From assembly GCA_963921195.1 (NCBI GenBank), contig OY992538.1, positions 11,866,330-11,930,329 on the forward strand: a stretch of 64,000 nucleotides of DNA. Reading direction: 5' to 3'. This document shows positions 11,601 through 21,641 of the stretch, in pieces. Below the pieces are notes generated by a model. The model did not search any database. It was not told where the DNA came from and saw only the letters and a program-made list of their open reading frames with translations. This stretch comes from Pegoplata infirma. Lineage: Eukaryota; Arthropoda; Insecta; Diptera; Anthomyiidae. A program made the translations under genes and the position numbers. The stretch's first letter is position 1. Every line of letters begins with the position of its first letter.

Positions 11601-12355
11601 TTGAGGAATTTTCTGTAGAATAATTGTCTTTGGTAAATTTTCTATAGAAAAATTATCTTTAAAAAATTTTCTATTAAAGAATTATCTTTGAGAAATTTTT
11701 TATAGAAAAATTGTCTTTAAGAAATTTTTTATAGAATTTTTTTTTTTAAAATTGGCTTAAAAAAGTTTTCTATAGAAAAATTGTCGTCAAAAACTTTCTA
11801 TAGAAAAATTATCTTTCAGAAATTTTCTATAGAAAAATTGTCAACCAGAAATTTTCTATCGAAAAATTTTCTTTCAGAAATTTTCTATAGAAAAATTGGC
11901 GTTCAGAAAGTTTCTATAGAAAAACTGTCTTTCAGGAATTTGCTATAGAAGAATTGTCTTTGAGAAAATTTCTATAGAAAATTTTACTTTAAGAAATTTT
12001 CTATAGGAGTATTTTCTTTCAGAAATTTTCTGTAGAAAAATTATTTCTCAGAAATTTTCTATAAAAAAATTGTCTTTGGAAATTTTCTTTAGAAAAATTG
12101 TCTATTAAAAATTTTCTATAGAAGAATTATCTTTGAGAAATTTTTTAAAAAAATTGTCTGTTAAAAATTTTCTATAGTAAATCTGTCTTTTAGAAATTTT
12201 TTATAGAAAAATAGTCTTTCAGAAATTTTCTATAGAAGAATTGTCTTTCAGAAAGCTTCTATAGAAAAATTGTCTGTCAGGAATTTTCTAAAGAAGAATT
12301 GTCTTTTTATTTCTATAGAAAAATTGTCTTTGAGAAAGTTTCTATAGAAAAAAAT
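8646..12355. repeat. Degenerate 29-31 bp tandem satellite with an orientation switch
   Basis: The unit centres on the palindrome TTTTCTATAGAAAA followed by ATTGTCTTTCAGAA or a near variant. From 8646 to 8975 a related version uses TCTCAGAATCTGAGA between cores. From about 9715 to 10190 the units run in the opposite sense (AAAGACAATTTTTCTATAG). From about 10200 to 12355 they run forward (CAGAAATTTTCTATAG). The array is interrupted by the element at 8977-9712. Monomers differ by point changes and small gaps, so the array is old. Confidence 0.85.
8977..9712. mobile_element. 736 bp TA-flanked element inside the satellite
   Basis: Ends CACCCAAAAAATTTCCCAGT and ACTGGGAAATTTTTTCGGTG are inverse of each other, with TA on both sides (8975-8976, 9713-9714). 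Satellite monomers lie directly on either side. No coding region is visible. Its outermost CACCCAAAAAA resembles the end of the larger element around it, so both may use the same transposase. Confidence 0.75.
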
Positions 12356-13282
12356 TAGTTGTCACTGATCATGCTAAGTATGTATTTTAAGCTTGTTAGT
12401 ATTTATATTTTATTATAAAATTGTCCTTTATATTAAAAAAAATATTAAAAATAAATGTAATTAAAATTTATAATATTGAGCATTTTGTATGGAAGGGGAT
12501 ATATAAAACTATTAAATCAACCTAAAAAAATACGTTATTTGACCAATCAAACTGTACCATTTATTTAAATATAGTGGCTAAATAAACAAAATTAAATTTG
12601 AAATAATGCTTAAATGCATTTTGTAAGTTTACCTAAGTTGATTCGGGTAATATGCAAAGAAACTTTTCAAGTTGGATTCCTGCGAAAAATCTTAGGTAAA
12701 TTATACCCTAAAATTAAATAATTTCACAATTGTTTTTTTTTGGGTGTACCAAGAGACCATGGGGTTTACTAATTTTTTAAATTTAAAATTTGTTTTTTGT
12801 AATAATTTTCTATTTTTATAGGCTGCTCTTAAATAAATTCATGAAGCTAAAGCAGATCCTTCACTTCAAGAAAAAGCGTAGGCAGAAGTCACTGGAGAAA
12901 ATTGTACAAAAAGGGTTAGTTGGTCGGAGGTAAATTAAATCCTACACAACTTTTATTATATTAATATGGATTTATTCTGTGAAAGTTTTAAATTCAACAA
13001 ATATACAAATTTCTACAAAAATTTATTGAAAATTTATTTTAGCATAAATGTGGTAATTTTTAGCATTATTTTTTGTCACCTTTTCTAATAATATTGGTAT
13101 ATTTCACCATATTTCTTTTGGTATATTTTACCAAGTTTTTGCTTAGCATTTTCTTCAAAATTTTTTACATAACCGTTGTGGCTAAATTATGAAAATTACT
13201 TCGTCGTTTGTAGTGTTAGTATATTTTTGGTTTAATTATGACAGATTTTTGCTCACTCTGACACAAATCTTTTTTGCGTGTA

Positions 13283-14580
13283 CGATTTGACAGATAAAAT
13301 TGGTGGCCGGCGCCATTATAAGAGCCTGTACAGTGCAAGCACACCACGTGGAACGGTTTCCAATTAGAATGAGTTTTACCATCTTTAAAAAATATCGGAT
13401 TTATCTGTCAAATCGTATGGAAAAGGTCTGTTCCTGTATAAGATAAAACTTGTTCTATTTTTTTTTCAAGGTGAAAACGGTCCGTATACGGAATCGGATT
13501 CCGTTTTATAGTACGAACAGAACAAGCACGGCACGGGGGACGGTTTCCAATTAGAATGAGTTTTGCCGCCTTTAAAAAATAGAACAAGTTTTATTTCACA
13601 CCGGCGCCGGCCACCGGTTTTATCTGTCAAATCGTATGGAAAAAGTCGTGCCGGGCTTGTTCTGTTTCTACTCTTAGACGGACTGAGAAGGGACCGTAAA
13701 CGGACCTTTTTGTTTGTTGGGCTTCATCTCACACCGGCGCCGGCCACCGGTTTTAGAGTAGAAACAGAACAAGCCCGGCACGACTTTTTCCATACGATTT
13801 GACAGATAAACCCGGTGACCGGCGTGATATAAAAGTTGGTGTATTTTTTAAAGGTGGTGAAAGTCATTCTAATTGGAAACCGTCCCCCGTTACGTGTTTG
13901 TTCTGCTCCTGCACTAATTGTAGAAACAGAACAAGCCCGGCACGACTTTTTCCATCCGATTTGACAGATAAATGCAGGAACAGAACAAACACGGCACGGG
14001 GGACGGTTTCCAATTAGAATGACTTTCACCACCTTTAAAAAATACACCAACTTTTATATCACACCGGCGCCGGCCACCGGGCTTATCTGTCAAATCGTAT
14101 GGAAAAAGTCGTGCCGGTGTTGTTCTGTTTCTACTCTAAAACCGGTGACCGGCGCCGGTGTGAGATGAAGCCCAACAAACAAAAAGGTCCGTTTACGGTC
14201 CCTTCTCAGTCCGTCTAAAACGGAATCCGATTCCGTATACGGACCGTTTTCTGGATCCGTATACGGACCAGAAATCGGACAATAAGGAACATCGAATCTG
14301 ATCGTGTAGTTCGTTTTGAACGGTACAGAAACGGATACTTCAATACGGAGTATAAACAGAATTGTTCGAAAATAATAATTTACGGACCGTTAAAGTTCCG
14401 TTTTCGTACCAGCTTTGACGGATACGAATTTAACGGTCAGTAAACGTACCTTAAATCCGGATTCATGATTCCGTACTTGTTGGTGAGCTAGTAAAAGTGT
14501 TTCTTGGGAAACTTGTTCTATTTTTTTCAAGGTGGTGAAACTCATTCTAATTGGAAACAATCCCCCGTGCCGTGTTTGTT
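13283..14580. repeat. GC-rich modular inverted-repeat cluster
   Basis: A few modules recur here in both orientations: a CTGTCAAATCGTATGGAAAA module, a GACGGTTTCCAATTAGAATG module, a CACCGGCGCCGGCCACCGG module, and (14220-14290) short palindromes such as TCCGTATACGGA. They occur at least four times each in changing order. The stretch is far richer in G and C than its surroundings. It looks like several related foldback elements inserted into one another. The autonomous parent is not visible here. Confidence 0.7.
13675..14217. repeat. 540-bp palindrome
   Basis: Left arm starts TAGACGGACTGAGAAGGGAC and the right arm ends with its inverse GTCCCTTCTCAGTCCGTCTA, allowing for one arm difference near the tip. 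The arms pair almost along their whole length of about 240 bp, with a spacer of about 58 bp around 13946 that itself contains one of the shared modules. Small differences between the arms show it is not an exact assembly mirror. Confidence 0.8.
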
Positions 14581-14589
14581 CTGTCCCTG

Positions 14590-15092
14590 CAATATATCTT
14601 TAGTAAACACCCTGTGTTTATAGTCCGTCTTCGTTAATTATCGAGTACTTAGTACCCAAGTAGTCAATACTTTTACAACACTGTTATAGAGTGTCTGAAA
14701 AAAATTTTTCGTAGTGTTTTCGCAGTTTTTCTTGTAATTATTATTGATAAAAAAGCAATATATTTCTTTAAAGTGAACAAAAAAGGTGATTAAACATATA
14801 CGTAATTATTTGAGTGAAAAATGTCTTCGAAAATCTTCGGTTTTGCATTAAATAAATACAAAAAGCATAAGTGATGATGTATGTGTATCTGTATCCCTGA
14901 TAATGACGGGTAAATAAAAAAGAAGTATGAAAAATAAAAGAGAGGCATAATCATCATCTTTGTAACATAAATGCACAACGGATCAGATATGTAGATATTG
15001 GATTTTCGAAAATACAAATAGTTATTTTTTTTTGTTATCATTGCTTTATAACTTTAATTTCTTATTAGAAAAGTGTGTTTTTTTAATTTTAG
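14590..15092 (+). other. Possible 5' leader and intron of Chip
   Basis: The stretch between the inverted-repeat cluster and the Chip coding exon has no protein-coding sequence I recognise. A pyrimidine-rich acceptor (TTTTTTTAATTTTAG) ends at 15092, so a leader exon must lie upstream; a candidate donor AAAAAAG|GTGATT lies near 14787. The leader exon position is a guess. Confidence 0.35.
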
Positions 15093-15099
15093 GATTGAA

Positions 15100-15114
15100 A
15101 TGAACTTTTGTTAG
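15100..15114 (+). promoter_or_regulatory. Five-codon upstream frame before the Chip start
   Basis: ATG AAC TTT TGT TAG ends two bases before the Chip ATG at 15117. It lies in the same exon as the start codon, after the acceptor at 15092, so it would be in the mature message. Reading frames differ. Such a tiny frame could lower or condition initiation at Chip; whether it does is unknown. Confidence 0.5.
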
Positions 15115-15116
15115 TT

Positions 15117-16853
15117 ATGAATCGTAGAGGTATTAACGCAAACACAAATTTAAATTCACAAGCAGTCATGGATGATGCCAGTTGGAAAAACGTAAACGTA
15201 CCCGAAAACGCCTCTATGTTGGGTGGAGGTAATAACAATCCCGCTTTAAATCCGGATGCTTCCAACCAAGGAGGTTTTGCACAAGGCAATATGCCTTATG
15301 GAGGTTCCAATACACCATATTCACAGGCCGGCCAGAATTCACCGGCTGGCAATCAACCACTAGTATTTCCCAATGCTAATCCAACAGGCTCAAATACACC
15401 ACAATACACATCGTCGCCGGCACCTTCAGGCTCCTCGACTCCAGGACCAGTGGCTCAACAAAATATGTCGGGTCCCTATCCTCAACCGACCAATTCGGGT
15501 AATTTCAATGGACCTGTTGGGGGACCCTTTGGATCACCTTCCTCGGGAATGGGACAGTTCAGTCGACCAGCCAGTTCGGGTACTCCATTTAATAGTGGGC
15601 AGGGTGGTCATTTCCCGGGACAAGCTGTCTTTAATGTGGGCGGTCAATTTAATTCAATGCCACCATCTTCTCAATTTGGTCATGGTGGTGGCCATCCCAT
15701 GATGGGAGGACCCCAATTGGATCGTATTGATCCTGGTTATAGGCGCCACAACTCCTACTTCAGTCACACAGAACATCGGGTCTTCGAAATGAATAAACGG
15801 CTTCAGCAGCGTACAGAAGAGAGCGATAATTGTTGGTGGGATTCGTTTACAACAGAATTCTTTGAAGATGATGCTAAACTCACTGTTCTCTTCTGTTTGG
15901 AAGATGGTCCCAAACGATACACTATCGGACGCACATTGATTCCACGTTTCTTCCGCAGTATTTACGAGGGCGGTGTCTCTGATTTATATTTCCAATTGAA
16001 ACACGCTAAGGAATCATTTCACAACACCTCCATCACATTGGATTGTGATCAATGCACGGTGATAACTCAGCATGGCAAACCATTCTTTACAAAAGTGTGT
16101 GCTGATGCCCGTTTAATTTTGGAATTCATGTATGATGACTACATGCGCATCAAATCCTGGCACATGACAATCAAGGGACACCGCGAACTTATACCACGTT
16201 CAGTAATTGGTACTTCACTACCATCAGATCCAATGATTTTAGAACAAATCACCAAAAATATCACTAGAGCAGGCATTACCAATTCAACATTGAATTATTT
16301 ACGCCTATGTGTGATATTGGAACCGATGCAAGAGCTAATGTCGCGGCATAAAGCGTATGCGTTAAGTCCTCGCGATTGTTTAAAGACGACCCTTTTTCAG
16401 AAGTGGCAAAGAATGGTCGCCCCCCCGGGGAAAAAGGACCCGCAGAGGCCGGCGAACAAAAGGCGCAAAAGAAAAGGGTCAAACTCGGGCGGGGGCGCAA
16501 ACGCAAACACGCCGCCAGTGAGTAATCAAAAGCGCTCCCCGTCCGGTCCCAATTTCTCACTGTCGTCACAAGATGTCATGGTTGTGGGTGAACCCACCCT
16601 AATGGGTGGCGAATTCGGCGAAGAAGATGAGCGGCTCATCACACGTCTGGAAAATACCCAATACGATGGCACCAATGCCATGGATCATGAAAATCACACT
16701 GGTTTTGGTCATTCAGATTCACCAATTTCTGGTGCTAACCCTTGGAATATCGATAGATCAGGTGCAATACCAGCTAGTCCCGGTAGTGGGTCAGTACAGA
16801 ATAATGCAAATATGGCCGATATAGATAAGAAGAGTCCAATAGTATCACAGTAA
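15117..16853 (+). CDS. Chi: Chip (LIM-domain-binding protein, LDB1 family)
   Basis: Nuclear adaptor that dimerises and bridges LIM-homeodomain, GATA and other factors, supporting enhancer-promoter communication. The coding region is a single exon of 578 residues from MNRRGINANT. Residues 1-205 are low complexity, rich in Gly, Pro, Ser, Asn. The conserved dimerisation region runs from about 208 (RRHNSYFSHTEHRVFEMNKR) to about 430 (CLKTTLFQKWQRMVAPP). A basic nuclear localisation stretch follows at about 447-455 (KRRKRKGS). The LIM-interaction domain is at about 485-520 (DVMVVGEPTLMGGEFGEEDE). An upstream in-frame TTG would add three residues, but the ATG matches the MNRRG start known from Drosophila. 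A GC-rich patch with unusual codons lies at 16420-16515. The acceptor at 15092 shows at least one 5' leader intron. Confidence 0.96.
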   Translation: MNRRGINANTNLNSQAVMDDASWKNVNVPENASMLGGGNNNPALNPDASNQGGFAQGNMPYGGSNTPYSQAGQNSPAGNQPLVFPNANPTGSNTPQYTSSPAPSGSSTPGPVAQQNMSGPYPQPTNSGNFNGPVGGPFGSPSSGMGQFSRPASSGTPFNSGQGGHFPGQAVFNVGGQFNSMPPSSQFGHGGGHPMMGGPQLDRIDPGYRRHNSYFSHTEHRVFEMNKRLQQRTEESDNCWWDSFTTEFFEDDAKLTVLFCLEDGPKRYTIGRTLIPRFFRSIYEGGVSDLYFQLKHAKESFHNTSITLDCDQCTVITQHGKPFFTKVCADARLILEFMYDDYMRIKSWHMTIKGHRELIPRSVIGTSLPSDPMILEQITKNITRAGITNSTLNYLRLCVILEPMQELMSRHKAYALSPRDCLKTTLFQKWQRMVAPPGKKDPQRPANKRRKRKGSNSGGGANANTPPVSNQKRSPSGPNFSLSSQDVMVVGEPTLMGGEFGEEDERLITRLENTQYDGTNAMDHENHTGFGHSDSPISGANPWNIDRSGAIPASPGSGSVQNNANMADIDKKSPIVSQ

Positions 16854-17079
16854 TAAAATATATTAATGTTTGGATTTTTTTTTTAATAAATTAAATTTTA
16901 GCGTAGTTACGTTAAGTAAAAATTGTATTTTGACAAAGCAATTATCCATAAGAGCAACAAGCACACATACACAGACACATACGAAACATTAAACACTCTC
17001 AAGTACCCTACCCAAATCCCCTCTTAAAAGAAACATCATACTATAATGTAACAATGTAAACAAACAATTAATAATTACG

Positions 17080-17085
17080 AATAAA
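17080..17085 (+). terminator. Likely polyadenylation signal of Chip
   Basis: AATAAA, about 230 bp after the Chip stop. An earlier AATAAA at 16885-16890 could give a shorter 3' end. Confidence 0.45.
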
Positions 17086-17100
17086 TATAACAAAAAAAAT

Positions 17101-20092
17101 AGTTTGACATGATTTTTCGAGGCTCCTTACATCATTTAAAATTGTATAAATTCAATTTTTTCTTAAATTTGAAGAATTCCTAAAATGCTAATAAAACAAT
17201 CCATTATTTTTTTAAAAATTTAGAATGGTGATTTGTAGACACAAAAATGAAGAAGTCATTTGAGCCAAAACCAAAGGGACCTTTGTATGGGAGCTAACAA
17301 GGGAAGTCTCCCTAGTGTCACCCGCGAATCTAAAAATTATATTGAGTTATCAAAATTCGAAGGTATTTTTTAGTGAAATTTTTACTCAAAAACACAAAAA
17401 TGTTTATGTTCGGGACTTTTTTTCCAAAAAAATTTCCAAAATTTAAAAAAAATAAAATGCCAAAGTTTTTGTTTAGAAAATTTTCTAAAATTTTTCTGGA
17501 CTTAGAAAATTTGCCACAACTTGCCCATTTTGTTGCTAAAAGCATTTTTAATGGATTTTTTTTCTCCATATTAGTTTTCTAAAATCATTTTTGAAATAAA
17601 AAAATGGTTTGTACGAAAAATTTTAACCCCCTAGCGGCAAGTGTTAATTTTGTCCGATTTTGTAAAAAATTTAAAAATAGAGTTTTAAAAAAAGTTAAAA
17701 AATTAAAAAAAAAAATATTTAATTTGTATGGGAAATTTTTTTTTATCACTAACGTTAACCCCCCTAAGGCTCGGGTTAATTTTATCCGATTTGGCTAAAA
17801 ATTTAAACAAGAGTTTTTAAACCAAACCCATAATTTGCTAGACTTAGAAAATTTTATATGTACAAATGACCTAATTTTTTGGTCACGGAATAAGTATTTT
17901 TGATACTGTTTAGTTACAAGATTGGTTTCATACATTGGAATTTTAAATTGGCATTTAATTTTCACTGGCATTAGTTGCCAAAAAAAAAAACATTAGAATT
18001 TATTGGCATTGTTTGTACTAATGCCAATGAAACCTCACAAATAAAAAAGAACTTGTTTACAATAAATATTTTTTTTAAAAAACTTTAAATGGCGATATCT
18101 CGAAAACTAAGCCAGATAGAGCAAAATGGAGTACATTTTTGGTTCTTTAAATCCCCATAGTTTCGCAGGTCCTCTTTATATGTGTTGACCCCCTGTGGGT
18201 TCTAACTTTGGAACCAAAAAATTTGACATTCCCGAAAATTTTAATATACTCATATCTCGGTAAATATTGCCGACTCAATTGTAGATACTCGAAAGCCCTC
18301 AGAGTTATAGCTTTTTAGTTATTGAATATCTAAAATTCTCAAGACCCTATAGGGCCCCTAAATTGCAGTACCTGGAAAATTAGGCAAGATAACGCTGAAC
18401 TGACCAACATTTTGAATCTATGGCGAAACTTTAGGGACCTTGGGGTCTGGACCTAATGGGGTGGACCCAATGGCGAGCAGGACCAACAATTTTGGACTTT
18501 TACCGGGGTATGTAATTTTTTTAATATTCTGGAGTGCCAATTTTTTAGATTCAAAATTTGAACCCATTAGGGTTTACTCATGTGAAGAGGGCCGACGAAA
18601 ATATGGAGCTTGTAAGAACAAAAAATTCCCCCCATTTTGCTCTATCTGGCTATAAAGCCACTTTAAGTTTTCCCCAAAAAAAAATTTTCACGGAAATATA
18701 TCGTCGAACTATATTCAATAAATGCCAACTCGAAAAAGCTTACTGTTCAGGAGAGCTAAAAAACTAGTTATTTCGCATATTATTGCAAAAAAAAACAATG
18801 TACCTTCCACAAGATGGTTTAAATATTCTAAACAATTTTTACCTATGCAAAAATTTTCATATTTTGCACTTGTTTGCGTTTTTTTCAGAGATGGCATTTA
18901 TTACTATATCAAAAAACAAATATTTTTTTAGAGTTGGCATATTTTGTCGGAAAATAAAAATAAATTTTTTTTGGAAAAATTTAAAAAATTTTTTTTCTTT
19001 TGGTTTTTGTTATCCTTAGTACGGTAATTGCAAAAACTGAACAAAAAATTAAAAATCTTTGCATATTTTTGAAAGTTACGTGCTCCGAAAGCCTTTTAAT
19101 CTCAGGGTGGTCAACTTTGGCACTCTGTAACTCACTCTGTATTGCAATAGGGTCACTCCAAACCAGCTATTTTGAAAGCTTATATCATTGACTTTTTTTG
19201 CCCCATTCATAATGTTTCAATCTGATAAATAGTTTGAAAGTTACATAAATATAAGCAATTTTTTTTTTGCAAACACTATTTACCGATATTTTTAAAATGG
19301 CAATATCTCGAGAACCAGTCATTAGATATCAAAATCTTTACAAGATTCGTGTTTAGCATGGCAAACGCAATAAGATATGTGGTCTAATTTTTTTTAAAAA
19401 AATTTTTGAAAAATTTTTGGAAATTTACAATGGGAGTTGGCATTTATTTTCACCAAAAAAATATGTACTTTGAGTTAGCAGAATAACAAAAATGGATGTA
19501 AAACGACAACAAATTATTTTTTTGCTCTGAAATTTTTATGGCAGATAGGTATTACATAGAGGAGCTATTTGTCATCGGAAACTCATTTCCGTCAAATTTG
19601 AGTTGGCATATTTTGAATATAGGTTCACGATATGCACTTAAAATCTTGAAAAATGCAAAAACTATAAAAATTGTGTATTTTTACTTTTTTAAAAAAAATA
19701 ACTCCACATTTTTTTTTTTTATTTTTTAGCTTATTTGACCTCGAAAAATTGCGGGAGGGGGGCAATTTTCCTCGCAAAATATAGGTTTAAAAATGCATTC
19801 TTATCAAAAAGGGGCGGACTAAAAAACGAAATTTTCTAATCCTCTGGGTCAAAATGCAGGAATTTTAACTTGTAGCATAAAAATGTTGCATTTGTTTATA
19901 AAAAACACAAAAAATCATGTAAAAAAATGGTATTTTTCAGAGATTGGTTTAGTTCTTCAAGGGGGAACTTTGTTTATAAAAAACACAAAAAATCATGTGA
20001 AAAAAATGGTATTTTTCAAAGATTGGTTTAGTTCTTCAAGGGGGAACTTTTTCCCCCTGGTCCGATTTTGATCATTTACGAACTTAACCTGC
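17101..20092. other. Intergenic repeat-rich stretch between Chip and RpL39
   Basis: No protein gene recognised. 17930-18035 carries several ATTGGCATTAGT-type motifs in both orientations. About 18083-18670 is an element bounded by inverted copies of ATAGAGCAAAATGG. Together these two parts recur in the opposite orientation at 54470-55240. At 19895-20050 a roughly 90-bp segment (AAAAAACACAAAAAATCATG) is tandemly duplicated. Confidence 0.5.
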
Positions 20093-20330
20093 CTATTAAC
20101 ATACATACATATTCGTGCCAACTTTCGGGAGTCTATCTCTTTTCATTTGGACAGCATCATATTAACGTGTTAACTACAGACGGACGGATATCGCTCGAAT
20201 ATCTTAGAATCGATCACTGATACACTTTATGGGGTCCTAGACCGATATTTTGATGCCTTACACACGGAATGACAAAGTGAGTATACCCCCATACTGTAGT
20301 GGAGGGTATAAAAATGGGAAAAATAAGGTA
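20093..20330. repeat. Dispersed repeat ending in GGAGGGTATAAAAA
   Basis: Carries GGACGGATATCGCTCGAATA, CTTTATGGGGTC, a GACCGATATTT box and a terminal GTGGAGGGTATAAAA hairpin. Similar sequence is at 41461-41751, inverted at 30703-30790, and in part near 60990. It resembles a class of repeats common in fly genomes. I cannot assign the superfamily from sequence alone. From 20331 to 21270 I recognise no gene. Confidence 0.55.
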
Positions 20331-21277
20331 AAACTAAAATTTTATACAAAATATTTTAAGACGTTTTAGTGATATGTCCCGTTTTCATCAGTCACGGTAT
20401 AGGTGATTTCGGATCGACCGACACCTTTTTCCTGCGGGGTTTTAGTAATATTTCCCGTTTTCACCAGGCGCGGGGTGATTTCTGCACTTTTTCCTGCAAG
20501 GCACCTAGAGACAAATTTCAATACCTACATGAATCTTTAAAGAATAAACTATACTCCTGAATCTATGGCGATTCTTTTAGGACCTATGGCTAATGGGGCC
20601 TGAATCTAATGAGCTAAACGAACCTTCATTAATTAGTCCATTTGTTTAAATAGTCCCATGTAGGAAAAAAGTCTCAAATAGGAAATACCAAATCGGCTAA
20701 GATTGTACTATTAAGATATTCATTCAAGTCAGATATTTTTTACTCCTGCAAAATTTTGTACTAGAAATATCCTTTTTGACAACAAATCGATACCGAAAAC
20801 AAACAAAAAAACTTTATGTATGTAGCGAAACAGTTTAAGTTTTTCCAAGAAAGGTTCCTCCCTTCGTAAATTTTTTCCGTCCGCAGACTACCTGTTTCTT
20901 TTTAAAATTTATCCAGCATATTTGATTTTTTTACATCTAGTTGCAAAATACATTTTGCAATGGTTAACATTTCTGACCTTAATAAAATTCGTAAACATTT
21001 ATCCATTAAAAAGTTAAATTTATTCGCTGGCGAAAATCCCACTTCACAACTTGCTTTTCTTTTCACTAATCTAGGCTTTATCAATTTAAAACAGTTGTAT
21101 TTTTTTTTTTGCTTAAATCAAAGAAATGATTTATTAATTTTTGTTTTTATGATTTGTGTGTATATAACATACATATTAAAACGTATCATATAGCAAAAAA
21201 ACTACAAATATTGAAGATGTAAACACTACAACTGAAATTCTCATTACATGAAAATCTTCTCCTCCATAGCATATAAT

Positions 21278-21602
21278 TTACAACTTCAACTTGGTGCGTC
21301 TCCAGTGACGTCTCTTGGCGTTGTATCTGTTTAATTAAAAAAAACAGTATTAACAAAAATGCACATTTATAAACATTTTATAATTTTCCAACTCACCTAA
21401 TGGTGTTGCCTGTACGCAAACGGATCCATTGAGGTACCGAACGATTTTGTTTCAATTTTTTGGCAAGCTTTTGCTTGATTCTGAAAGTTTTATGGGCCGC
21501 CTAAAATACAATTGAGATGTGTAAAAAAACATAATTAAATATTTATTTTATAATAGGATTCCTTTGATAATAATGGATTAAAATAAAAAAAATACGCACC
21601 AT
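21278..21602 (-). CDS. RpL39: Ribosomal protein L39 (eL39)
   Basis: Smallest protein of the large cytosolic ribosomal subunit, lining the peptide exit tunnel. Three minus-strand exons were assembled: 21600-21602 (the ATG alone), 21397-21500, and 21278-21326, ending in TAA. All junctions are GT-AG and the phases agree. The product is 51 residues, the usual family length: [20 protein letters not shown] at the start and [11 protein letters not shown] at the end, very basic throughout. The first coding exon after the start codon is followed at once by the donor GTGCGT. A pyrimidine-rich leader fits a translationally controlled ribosomal protein message. Confidence 0.96.
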
Positions 21603-21621
21603 TTCGTCTTGCCAGTATGAC

Positions 21622-21641
21622 AAAAAGAGCGAAAAGAAAGG
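21622..21641 (-). promoter_or_regulatory. Pyrimidine-rich (5'TOP-like) leader of RpL39
   Basis: On the minus strand this reads CCTTTCTTTTCGCTCTTTTT, about 20 bases upstream of the ATG. Ribosomal protein messages start with such a tract. The exact transcription start is not visible. Confidence 0.5.

Larger units (their letters stand above)
8040..12746. mobile_element. 4.7 kb TA-flanked element carrying satellite
   Basis: Left end CACCCAAAAAAATAAC and right end TTTTTTTTTGGGTG are inverse of each other and each is bordered by TA (8038-8039, 12747-12748). Copy B has the uninterrupted sequence at this point with a single TA, giving an internal empty-site comparison. Subterminal pieces (CTTAGGTAAATT near 8080 and 12690) also pair. 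The bulk of the interior is a degenerate 29-31 bp tandem repeat, plus one nested element. I see no transposase, so it is non-autonomous and inflated by satellite. Confidence 0.75.
7147..13280. mobile_element. Composite TA-flanked element, copy A (interrupted)
   Basis: Left end CATGCAAAAAAAATCTGTGT and right end ...TTTTTTGCGTG are inverse of each other and flanked by TA on both sides (7145-7146, 13281-13282), as for Tc1/mariner-type insertions. Copy B (22446-23750) has the same ends and interior. Copy A is longer because it took two insertions: a ~180 bp palindromic element (7583-7763) and a 4.7 kb element (8040-12746). Without these it is about 1.25 kb, close to copy B. The interior has splice-like tracts (TTTTTACAG) but no intact frame. 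Confidence 0.75.

Noticed and set aside
8646..12355. CRISPR-like array
   Set aside because: Units are contiguous without unique spacers and the genome is eukaryotic; it is a satellite.
15373..15702. Second open frame inside Chip
   Set aside because: Shadow of the Chip coding sequence in another frame.
16410..16520. Bacterial contamination or foreign insertion in Chip
   Set aside because: The frame stays open and encodes the expected hinge and nuclear localisation signal, so it belongs to the gene.
20960..21193. 77-residue plus-strand frame upstream of RpL39 3' end
   Set aside because: No recognisable domain and AT-biased composition; a relic of a mobile element is possible but cannot be shown.
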